A stretch of DNA of 64,000 nt from Notolepis coatsorum (taxonomy: Eukaryota; Chordata; Actinopteri; Aulopiformes; Paralepididae): contig OZ020589.1 of assembly GCA_963971535.1 (NCBI GenBank), forward strand, positions 67,896,239-67,960,238, read 5' to 3'. Made by a program: the position numbers and the translations under genes. The notes beneath the pieces were generated by a model. The model searched no databases. It was not told where the DNA came from and saw only the letters and a program-made list of their open reading frames with translations. Positions 55,735-64,000 of the stretch are shown here, one piece after another. Within the stretch, counting starts at the first letter, position 1. Every line of letters begins with the position of its first letter.

Positions 55735-56459
55735 CTTTGAAATAATGAGATGTAATAATGAGACCCTCCTCTCAGCCCTCGCAACCTCCTTCGACAAGCC
55801 CTGTCCCCTCGTTGAGAAACCTGCCCGCCGTTCCCCACCCAGTCCATGGCTGACGGATGCAGTGAGAGAACAAAGACAGGTCCTGAGAGCGGCTGAGAGG
55901 AAGTAACTTTTGAGCCCGAAATCAACTCTCTGCGACCTCCAGGAGCCGAGATACAAAATGTCAGGTCTAAAAAGTGGGCGTGGCCGTTTTTTTTCTTTAT
56001 TGGACCCTAAATGAACAGAAAAACATTGGCTCAAATGTTAATCATGATTTGCAGCCTTGACCCCATATTTGCCCCAAACTGACCAGACTAGTATAGAAAA
56101 TCACGCCTCACTGCTGACATATATCACAACCTCTTGTTAACATTCTCCAAAACCATTACTACTACCAAAGCTTCTTTCTTTCACCATAGGATCGAGGCCT
56201 CTGCCAAGAACCTTCGCAAACTGCATGCTACCATGTCCTCCCTCCTCACTCCCCCCCACCCCCTCCCCCCTCATCTCTCTCTGCCGAAGACTTTGCGATC
56301 TTCTTTGAGGAAAAAGTGGAGAACATCCGCAGCTCATTCTCCCAACCCCCACCCATTCCAAATACTGAATCGAGAACCTCATCCTTCACTCTGTCATCTT
56401 TCTCTCCCATTACAGACGCCGAGACCCCGAAACTGGTAACGTCGAACTGTCCCACTTAG
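55735..56459 (+). mobile_element. L2-type LINE, first part (between endonuclease and RT)
   Basis: Plus-strand coding SALATSFDKPCPLVEKPARR, SPWLTDAVREQRQVLRAAER and, after a 185-base insertion (about 55907-56095), FFHHRIEASAKNLRKLHATM followed by SSLLTPPHPLPP. This is the linker region of L2 LINEs. It is interrupted at 56459 and the RT resumes at 61776 (KKPTLNPTVIGNYRPVSLL). Roughly 150 bases expected between the two parts are not found. Confidence 0.78.
55907..56095. mobile_element. Small insertion in the L2 LINE (unclassified)
   Basis: About 185 bases without L2 homology between GAGAGGAAGTA and AGTATAGAAAATCACG. AGTA is present at both edges. Ends are ACTTTTGAGCCC ... GACCAGACT. No clear inverted repeats. 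Confidence 0.45.
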
Positions 56460-56483
56460 GGATGTCCGATATTATCGGCCAGG
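56457..56483. repeat. hAT-like terminal motif at an L2/RTE-like junction
   Basis: TAGGGATGTCCGATATTATC resembles the TAGGGATGC ends of hAT 3. Only one end is visible; it lies exactly where L2 coding stops and RTE-like coding starts. Confidence 0.5.
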
Positions 56484-57030
56484 TGTTCTTAGGCCGCCCT
56501 CTCTTCCGCTTCCCCTGGGGATTCCAAGTTAGGGCCTGTCGTGTAGTACTGGTAGCCGGTTTCCTCAAAGTGTGGCCTATCCATCCCCACTTTCATCTCA
56601 GGATCTGCTTCTCCACTGGTTCCTGTCTTCCTTTCAGCCATAGTTCCTCATTCTTGATTTTGTTTGGCCACCGGATCCCAAAGATGCGTTTCAGACAGCT
56701 GTTTATAAAGGTCTGTATCTTCTGCAATGTTCTTTTCATCATTCTCCAAGTCTCTGAACCGTAGAGAAGGACGGATTTTACATTTGAATTGAAGAGCCGC
56801 ACTTTGGTTGTCATGGCGATGTCCTTGGAGGACCAGATGTTCTTCAGAATGATGAAGAACCTTAGGTACCCATTCTGCAATCTGTTAAATAAAATGTTCA
56901 TTCATTCATTCATTCATTCATTCAAGGCTGCTCTGGCTTTGCCTACTCTGGCTGTGACGTCGCCGTCTGTGCCGCCCTTCTTATCCAAGATGCTGCCTAG
57001 GTAAGTGAAGGAGTTGACTTCCTATATGGA
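56484..57030 (-). mobile_element. RTE-like LINE, C-terminal part
   Basis: Minus-strand coding EVNSFTYLGSILDKKGGTDG and DVTARVGKAKAAL. After a short inserted tail it continues KNIWSSKDIAMTTKVRLF, SVLLYGSETWR, FINSCLKRIFGIRWP and [13 protein letters not shown]. It is the end of an RTE/CFDP2-like RT whose upstream part is at 58520-61440. The 3' UTR is missing. Confidence 0.78.
56867..56930 (-). repeat. Short inserted tail with (CATT)n
   Basis: A segment of 27 bases ending GTTAAATAAA followed by about eight CATT units interrupts RTE-like coding. The same 27 bases occur at 22800-22826. It looks like the extreme 3' end of another retroposed element. Confidence 0.6.
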
Positions 57031-57035
57031 TTCAT

Positions 57036-57350
57036 CACCTACTGTTGTAATGGCTGTCCTTTACCGCCCCCCAGGCCCTTACACCCTCTTCCTAGATGAG
57101 TTTTCCACTTTCATCTCTGGCTTGTTACGCGCTCAGATAATATTTTAATTGTTGGGGATTTTAACATTCATTCCAACAAAACTCTAGATCCCCTAAATAA
57201 GGCTTTTACCGACATCATTGACTCTGTTGGTCTCATTCAAATCGTTGACCAACCCACACACAGTGGTGGGGAACACCCTTGACCTAGTCCTAGCCCGCGG
57301 TCTCACTGTGTCAGATTTGACCGTTTCCCCCTATGTGCGGCCCTGGGCTG
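57036..57350 (+). mobile_element. L2-type LINE endonuclease fragment
   Basis: Plus-strand coding VVMAVLYRPPGPYTLFLDEF, a GDFNIH-like block with frame changes, DIIDSVGLIQIVDQPTHSG and NTLDLVLARGLTVSDL. These are typical L2 AP-endonuclease blocks. Coding stops being recognisable after about 57350. Confidence 0.75.
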
Positions 57351-58516
57351 TTGTCTCGTATCTCACCCTGTGTCCATGCGCTTGCAGTGGTTCTATCTAT
57401 TGCTCTATTTCACAATTTTCTTGTATACTGTGGTTCTGCTGTCGCCATGTGTGCATGTGCTCACTGCATGTATCTGTTGCTACATCTCCGCCCACTACAA
57501 ACATGGGAACTCTCTAACCCCCCCCCCAAGCCCCCCCCCCCCATCTCTCTGAGTGCTTGTCTCGTAGTGCTGACCAAGGTGGTGGATGTCTCGGGGTCTT
57601 GGCCAAGATTGCAGTGACTGCTCTACATGCACCACCGAGGCCATGGATCAGCTTCTTACCGTCTTCTGTCCGTGGTCTGTCAACATGGTTTGTGGTCTGT
57701 CAATGTGGTTTCATTGCTGGGTTAAGTACTTCTATTCTATTCACATAATATGCTTACTTCATATATCTATTCTATTCACATATGCTTACCACTTGCCCAT
57801 TACAATCACGCGAGCTGTCTAACGCCTGTCCCGTCTCCCTGTCTCCCTGTGAGTTGCTGTCCTGGAGTGATGACCGGAGTGTCGGACATCCCGTGATGAA
57901 GACCGGGAGGATGTGATCCTCTCTGCGTGCCCTCCTGTCTCCCTGTCTCCGGCTGTCTCGTAGTGATGACCGGAGTGTTGAACGTCCCGTGATTAAGACG
58001 GGGAGGACGCGACCCTCTTTGCCGCAAATAGATCCGCTATCAGCTCTATCTCTAATCTTTCAAAATGTTCAGTTGCTATCGCTATCAACTCTATCTTACA
58101 TTTTTCAAAATGTTCAGTTGCTATTGCATGCACTCATATGTGTTTCACTACACACATGAGTGCATGCTTACCAACTGTCCGTCTGCAACACTATTATCAC
58201 CGACATCTAAGAAGGGAGATCTCCCCTTGAATGGCCCTTCTAAGGTTTATCTCCTCCACACTGCCTGTGGTGCATTTTTTCCTATTGCTAGGTTTTAGTG
58301 AGTTTTTCCTTACCTTCACGTGGGGTATGTCTGGGAGTGTTTGCATTCATTCATTTATTTTGCATTTATTTTAAATTTGTTGGACCTTATGGTGTTCTTG
58401 TTTTGTTCATGACTTATTGTTATGTTTCTTCTTGACTTGTTTAAAGAAGACGTGTCCGGCCCATGGGGACATTAACGTGTGTTGTCGGGCCTTACAAATA
58501 CATTTTATTTGATTTG
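57351..58516 (+). mobile_element. Unclassified interspersed repeat with a LINE/SINE-like 3' end
   Basis: Contains locally repeated phrases: GATGACCGGAGTGT with CCCGTGAT (about 57872 and 57966), TCTATTCTATTCACATA, and TTTTCAAAATGTTCAGTTGC twice. It ends CTTACAAATACATTTTATTT, a 3' end like those of fish retroposons. Together with 57036-57350 it interrupts the RTE-like LINE. Confidence 0.55.
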
Positions 58517-58519
58517 ATA

Positions 58520-59235
58520 CTGTGACTGTGTTGTTGGTAGAGGTGTTGATCATCATTAGGTTGGTTTTGTTCCAGTTTATTCTCAACCCAGTCTCAAGGG
58601 ATGTAGTTGCCAGCTTGGTTGTCTTGTCCTGCATCTGGTTGTAGTTGTGTGACAGGAGAGCCAGGTCATCAGCAAAGTCGAGGTCATCCAGTTGTGTCTA
58701 TAGGGTCCACTGTATGCCGTTTTTCTTTCCTTTTGTGGTGGTCTTCATAATCCAGTCTATGACTAGGAGGAAGAGAAAGGGCGATAGGAGGCATCCCTGA
58801 CGCACACCGGTCTTGACCTCAAAACTCTCTGACAGTTGGCCTGCATGTAGAAATTTGCATGATGTTCCTTGATGTGTTTTGAATCAGAGTGATGATTTTC
58901 TTTGGGATACCATAATGCCTCAGCAGTTTCCACAGAGTATCTCTATCCACGCTGTCAAAGGCTTTTTCATAGTCTATGAAGTTTATGTATAATGGAGAGT
59001 TCCATTAGATGGATTGCTCTAGAATGATGCGCAGGGTGGCGATCTGGGCCATACAAGATCTGTTGCTCCGGAAGCCTGCCTGCTGGTCTCAAAGCATGGG
59101 ATCCACCGCAACACTCATTCTGTCCAGTATAATTCTGTTGAGAACTTTTCCCGGTACTGATAGAAGCATTATTCCTCTGTAGTTGTTGCAGTTGGTGAGA
59201 TCTCCCTTTTTTGATGATGATTCCATCTTTCCATT
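58520..59235 (-). mobile_element. RTE-like LINE, RT core
   Basis: The minus strand encodes RT blocks including KKGDLTNCNNYRGI, QAGFRSNRSCMAQIATLR, YINFIDYEKAFDSVDRDTLW, RQGCLLSPFLFLLVIDW and LDDLDFADDLALLSHN, then ATTSLETGLRINWNKTNLM. Several stops and frame changes are present. It is interrupted on the right by an L2 copy and on the left by the 57.0-58.5 kb block. Confidence 0.75.
59228..59235. other. L2 insertion target duplication, left copy
   Basis: TTTCCATT, repeated at 59826-59833. Confidence 0.75.
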
Positions 59236-59825
59236 TACAATTACATTTACATTTAGTTATTTAGCTGACGCTTTTATCCAAAGCGACTTACAAGTTCTGT
59301 ACGACAAGTCATCAGGAAGGGCACAACTCTATCAGCTGAGTAACAATGTTCATCAAAGTGTTGAATGCTACAGTGTAGGTTAGTTTATTAGGACAAGTGC
59401 ATGACAGTAAAGTTAGTTAGGGTTAGATATTTATTTAAATTTTTTATTTTTTATTCAGATAATGGTTGAAGAAGTGCGTCTTTAGTCGATGGCGAAAGAT
59501 TGGATAGGTTTCGGCTGTCCTAACTGGGGTGGGTAGTTCATTCCACCATTGTGGGGCAAGGACTGAGAATAGGCAACTTCTCTTTGATGACCCTCCCGGA
59601 GCTTGGATAGGAGTAGGTCTGAGGCGGACAGAAGATGCAGAGCGTAGGGGTCTTGAGGGTGTGTAGTTAGAGACCATTGACCGGAAGTAGGCAGGAGCGG
59701 TTCCCTTTGTCACACGGTATGCTAGGTCGAGGGCCTTGAAGCGGATTCGTGCAGCAATGGGGAGCCAGTGCAGGTCCCTAAGAAGTGGGGTGACATGGGC
59801 CGACTTCGGTAGGTTTGAGATCAGG
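59236..59825 (-). mobile_element. L2-type LINE, 5'-truncated copy inside the RTE-like LINE
   Basis: The left edge TTTAGCTGACGCTTTTATCC is the L2 3' end in reverse. Minus-strand coding includes KGTAPAYFRSMVSNYTPSRP, APGGSSKRSCLFSVLAPQWW and IFRHRLKTHFFNHYL. It lies between 8-base duplications and breaks the RTE-like RT between EEEKIPE and KKGDLTN. Confidence 0.85.
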
Positions 59826-61440
59826 TTTCCATTATTCTGGAATCTTTTCTTCCTCCCAGATCTTGGTGAAGAGGCTATGAAGCATATCTACCGCAGTCTT
59901 CAAGTCGGCCTTGATGGCTTCTGTTGGTATTTCATCTGGTCCTGCAGATTTTCCGTCCTTCGTTGAGATAATAGCTTTTTTGATCTCTGCTTTGCTGGGT
60001 TTATCACAGTTTATTGGAAGTGTTCTCTCCGCTGGTGTAATGTCCGCTGTCTCTGTCAGGGCTGGTTGGTTCAGTAGTTCTTTGAAATGTTCAGCCCATC
60101 TTCTCCGCTGCTCCTCTGTTGTTGTAAGTGGGTTTCCCTGTTTGTCTTTTACCGGTTTGTCCGTCTGTTGGAACTTGCCTGCTAACTTCCTAGTGATCAT
60201 ATAGAGGTCTTTCATGTTGCCTTGCCCTGCCGCTGTTTCTGCTTGTTTGGCTAGGTCGTCTATGTGATCTCTTTTATCCTTCTTAATGCTACTCTTCACC
60301 TCCTTATTGGCTTGGGTGTATTCTTCCTGTGCCTTTGCTTTTGCTGATCTTGTTTTGCTTGTGTTCAGTTTGAGTGTTTCCATTGAGACCCATTCCTTGT
60401 GTTTTGTCTTCTTCTTTCCCAATATTTATTTGCAGGTGTCCAGCCACAACGTCTTTGTGTGCAGCATCTGTGTCTTCATCCTGTTCCTGTTGTTGCTGGT
60501 ATATGTTGGTAAGGCTGATCTGGAATTTACTCTGTATTTCTTTGTTCCTAAGAAGTCCGACGTCATATCTGGTTCTTGCGCCAGTGGTTGTGGCGTACTT
60601 CTTCAGACGTAGTTTTATGATCGTCAGCATGAGATGATGGTCTGATGCCACGTCTGCCCCTCTCCTGACTCGTACATCTTGCCATGACCTCCTGAACTTT
60701 CTGTTGATGCATATGTCTATTTGATTCTTCGTAACTTGATCGGGAGATCTCCATGTGGCCTTCTGGATACGTTTGTGGGGGAAGATGCTGCCTCCTATTA
60801 CCAGTTGGTTGAGGGCGCACAGGTCTGCAAACCTTTCTCCATTTTCATTCATCTGCCCCAATCCGTGTACGCCCATGATGACTTCGTAGCCCATGTTGTT
60901 GGCTCCTATCTTGGCGTTGAAATCACCCATGAGGATAGTGATATATTTTTCTCTCCGTCTGTCCAGTACAGCCTGCAGTTGTTCATAGAAATTGTCTTTC
61001 TTCTCGTCTTCGGTGTCGTTTGTCGGCGCGTAGCACTGAATGATGGATAGTCTGATGTTGTCCTTCTTAGTGGTGAACTTGGCGGTGATGATTCATGGGT
61101 TCACCAGTTCCCAACCAATGAGAGAGCGCTGTGCCTCCGGAGCCAGCATCAGGGCCACCCCTTCTGTGTGTGGGGCGCCTTCTTCTGTATGACCAGAGTA
61201 GAGCACCATCTCCCCAGATGCCAATCTCAGTGTCCCTGCTTGTAGCCACCTTGTCTCACACAAGCCAAGGAGAGAGATGTTGTAGTTCCTCATCTCCTGT
61301 GCTACCTGGACTGTCTTCCCTGGTTCGTACATCGTCCTGATGTTCCATGTGGCAATTCTGTTGGTTTTCCTGGGGATTAAGAGGGGAGTCGGCCTTACAG
61401 CTTCCTTTTGGCTTTCACTGCACGGCGTCATGCGCCTCCT
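59826..61440 (-). mobile_element. RTE-like LINE, endonuclease and N-terminal RT
   Basis: Starting near 61431 on the minus strand: RIATWNIRTMYEPGKTVQVA, LGLCETRW and GVALMLAPEA. A frame change follows, then YITILMGDFNAKIGANN, DQVTKNQIDICIN and VASDHHLMLTIIKL, which form an AP endonuclease. The RT start is next (KDGKSAGPDEIPTEAIK, LFTKIWEEEKIPE). It resembles CFDP2/BovB-like RTE proteins. Frame changes near 61.0-61.1 kb and 60.3 kb indicate a dead copy. Confidence 0.82.
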
Positions 61441-61775
61441 GTGTGGGAGCCTTCTTTTCCCAGGTCGAGTTGGTTTTGAATTATCGTAGATGCTTTAGTA
61501 ACGTGCTTTTTTTCCAGGTAGGGTTGTTGGCCCTACGCAAACCCATTTAACCTCTGGGGGAGGGTTTTGGAGTTGGCTTGTTAGTCCTCTTCCCACGCCT
61601 ATTGTCTTCCAGGTGATGGATTGCAGCCTCATACCACGTGAGGCCAGACAGGCTGAGGGTTGTGTACAAGCTGTCTCGGCACGTCAAGCCCAACCAAAAC
61701 TTGCTACTGTGTATTGAAAGCTGCACTAGGCGAGCTAACCCTACCAGTAACGCAAGACAGAAGCCAGAGTCACAC
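61441..61775 (-). other. Probable 5' leader of the RTE-like LINE
   Basis: Non-coding sequence between the endonuclease start and the resumption of L2 coding at 61776. It has no separate gene signal and is assigned by position. Confidence 0.45.
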
Positions 61776-63297
61776 CGCTCATAAAAAAACCAACCTTGAA
61801 TCCCACCGTCATAGGCAACTATCGTCCTGTCTCTCTTCTCTCCTTCCTTTCTAAAACACTTGAACGTGCTGTATCCAACGAACTCACTGATTATCTCTTA
61901 CAGAATGACCTCCTAGACCCTAACCAGTCAGGATTCAGGACTGGTCACTCCACAGAAACGGCCCTCATTGCGGTCACAGAGGCACTTCACTTGGCAAAAG
62001 CGAAAGGCCTCTCCTCTGTCCTGATTCTCCTAGACCTATCTGCAGCCTTCGACACAGTCAACCATCAGATCCTCCTCGCGTCCCTCGCAGAAATGGGAGT
62101 GGCTGGCTCTGCGCTGACATGGCTGACATCATACCTCAATGACTGCTCCTACCAAGTGTCATGGAGAGGGACCCTGTCTGCCACTTGCCCCCTGCGGACG
62201 GGTGTACCCCAGGGCTCGGTCCTTGGACCCCTTCTCTTCTCCCTCTACACTAAATCTCTGGGTAACATTATCACGTCTCATGCTATCATTGCTATGCCGA
62301 TGATACTCAACTCTTCCTCTCCTTCCCCCCCTCAGATATCCACGTCTCTGAGCGGATCTCTGCCTGTCTGACATCTCCGCCTGGATGACGTCCGACCACC
62401 TCAAACTGAACCTAAGCAAAACAGAATTGCTTCACCTGCCGGCCAAATCCTTCCCCCTGACCGACCTTTCCATCACAGTCGAGAATTCAACTGTGACCGC
62501 GTCCCCGACCGCCAAGAACCTTGGTGTTGTCCTTGACGACCAGTTGAACTTCTCCGCTCACATCGCAGCGACAACCAGAACCTGCAGATTCCTCCTGAGC
62601 AACGTCAGAAGGATCCGCCCCTTCCTGACAAAAGAAGCCACCCAAATCCTCGTCCAATCAACAGTCATCTCCCGCCTCGACTACTGCAACGCACTGCTTG
62701 CTGGCCTTCCGACCACTGCCACCAAGCCTCTTCAACTCATTCAGAACGCAGTGGCCCACCTGATCTCAAACCTACTGAAGTCAGCCCATGTCACCCCACT
62801 CAGGGTCCTTCACTGGCTCCCCATTGCTGCACGAATCCGCTTCAAGGCCCTCGACCTGGCATATCGTGCGGCAAAGGGAACCGCTCCCGCCTACCTCCGG
62901 TCAATGGTCTCTAAATACACACCGTCAAGACCCCTACGCTCTGCCTCTTCGGGCCACCTCAGACCTACTCCTATCCGAGCTCCGGGAGGGTCATCAAAGA
63001 GAAGTCGCCTATTCTCGGTCCTTGCCCCACAATGGTGGAACGAACTTCCCACCACAGTTACGACAGCCGAAACCCATCCAATCTTTTGGCGTAGACTAAA
63101 GACACGCTTCTTCAATCATTATCTGAAATGGAAAAAAAAATTATAATAAAATGTAATAAAATACTCTAACCCTAACTATATATACTAACCTACACTTTGA
63201 TGAATATTGTTACTCAGCTGATAGAGTTGTACCCTTCCTGCTGTCTTGTTGTACACAACTTGTAAGTCGCTTTGGATAAATGACAAAATATAAATGT
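61776..63297 (+). mobile_element. L2-type LINE, reverse transcriptase and 3' end
   Basis: RT blocks in order: NPTVIGNYRPVSLLSFLSKT, DPNQSGFRTGHSTETALIAV, VLILLDLSAAFDTVNHQILL and TGVPQGSVLGPLLFSLY. A frame change precedes CYADDTQLFL (near 62290), then HLKLNLSKTELLHLPA, KNLGVVLDDQLNFSAHIA, ISRLDYCNALLAGLP, TPLRVLHWLPIAARIRFKAL and QWWNELPTTV. It stops at 63146; the 3' UTR has TTGTAAGTCGCTTTGGATAA. Its upstream part is at 55735-56459. Confidence 0.88.
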
Positions 63298-63304
63298 AAA
63301 TGTA

Positions 63305-63370
63305 TGTAGACATCTCACGTTTTGAAATTGAGATGGGCATCTAAACAGCGTCTATTAGATCTAGGCTAAA
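63305..63370. repeat. Unclassified repeat shared with 44.4 kb
   Basis: About 57 bases (CATCTCACGTTTTGAAATTG ... GGGCATCTAAACAGCGTCTA) recur inverted at 44384-44440 with about five differences. Confidence 0.7.
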
Positions 63371-63471
63371 ATCGATTTAAATTTAAAAGTGAAATATAGC
63401 CATTGATTAAACGTAATTCAAACATATTATATGTATAGCCAGTGAAATTACGTTAAAACAATGGCTAGGTG

Positions 63472-63690
63472 TAATAATAATTTAGGACCTGCTCCGAGGT
63501 CATCAATCGGCACACATGCGATGCATGCATGCAATTCGTATCTGCGATTAACCCATCCCGTCGTCCTTCCCCCCCAAGGGCAGCCAGGAGCAGACAGGCG
63601 TCAACGTGAGCCGCGCCAGGGGACCAATCCAAGTGCTCCTGTCTGTCTTCGTCAAGGACGCCACAGCGTTAGCGATCTATTGTTGTGTTG
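63472..63690 (-). mobile_element. tRNA-headed SINE (family B), 3' fragment
   Basis: Matches 19745-19955: TTTAGGACCTGCTC, GATTAACCCATCCCGTCGTC, GTGAGCCGCGCCAGGGGACC and GACGCCACAGCGTTAGCGAT. The head with A and B boxes is missing. The tail is (ATT)n. Confidence 0.85.
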
Positions 63691-64000
63691 TTAGATTATA
63701 GTGTTTTCAGCCTTTCGTTGATTGTTATCAGCCTCCATCTGCAATTCCGTAAAGTATCTGCGTTTTGTTTATTTAGTATTGTTGAGGCACTCGTTCGGTG
63801 GAATTCTGTCGTCCCACAGACTAACTGGCTAAAACACTGTCTCTCTCCCCGTTAATGCATCCAAACTGACGTACCTTGAAAGTCCAGGTTGTATCAGAAA
63901 AGGATGGTTTATTTACATAAACAAAGGTTCTCGTACATAATGAACTAATTGAAAGTCTTTAGAGGTATAAGAAACTAAAGTTCCATCTCTCTCTGTCTAG
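63691..64000. other. No gene recognised
   Basis: Mixed-composition sequence to the window end. GGATGGTTTATTTACATAAA could be the complement of a polyadenylation region of an element lying mostly outside the window. Confidence 0.4.

Overview
The window looks like intergenic, repeat-saturated nuclear DNA from a ray-finned (teleost) fish. The evidence is the mix of element families: Rex1/Babar-type LINEs, L2 LINEs with the fish-type 3' end, an RTE-like LINE, a Tx1/L1-clade LINE, several hAT transposons, short-LTR Ty3/Gypsy elements, tRNA-headed SINEs, and long (CA)n, (TG)n and (TC)n microsatellites. I found no convincing host protein-coding gene. Nearly every long reading frame belongs to a mobile element or is an artefact of a simple repeat.

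0-28 kb is a nested stack. After an RTE-like LINE 3' end (1-866) and purine-rich and (CA)n/(TG)n repeats (2.0-2.9 kb), a Rex1-type LINE on the minus strand occupies 2900-4319, 14425-16078 and 27673 to about 28030. A Gypsy element with a PNMA-like Gag (4320-14424, target duplication TGTA) and a second Gypsy element (16079-27672, target duplication CTGCT) split it. The right LTR of the second Gypsy is split by a tRNA-headed SINE. That SINE is split by a Tx1-like LINE (13-bp target duplication). That LINE is split by a hAT element (21060-22998, 8-bp duplication), which itself holds inverted repeats and a tRNA-like remnant.

28-46 kb holds a diverged tandem repeat, a tRNA-headed SINE (copy 1 of 3), a foldback element, and a third Gypsy element (30786-41847, duplication CATCC). 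The third Gypsy is interrupted by a 6.6-kb hAT element (31786-38349, duplication CTGGGCAT). This hAT carries a 128-bp (TC)n tract, a possible transposase exon, a 618-bp palindromic MITE, a LINE fragment and a 2.7-kb array of a 12-bp satellite with a 1,046-bp higher-order repeat. Then come a CT-rich minisatellite, an L2 fragment, SINE copy 2, and a 1,050-bp hAT MITE with a 140-bp hairpin.

46.8-52.3 kb is the most unusual segment. It is a 5.5-kb unit bounded by nearly identical inverted repeats of about 170 bp, with no recognisable transposase and two 5S-rRNA-like segments. I cannot assign it to a known family.

52.3-64 kb returns to LINE debris: two more Rex1 copies (one containing SINE copy 3), an L2 LINE split by an RTE-like LINE that is itself split twice, a SINE fragment and an unassigned end. 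All identities and divergences quoted were counted by eye from the sequence; family names rest on motif recognition without database searches.
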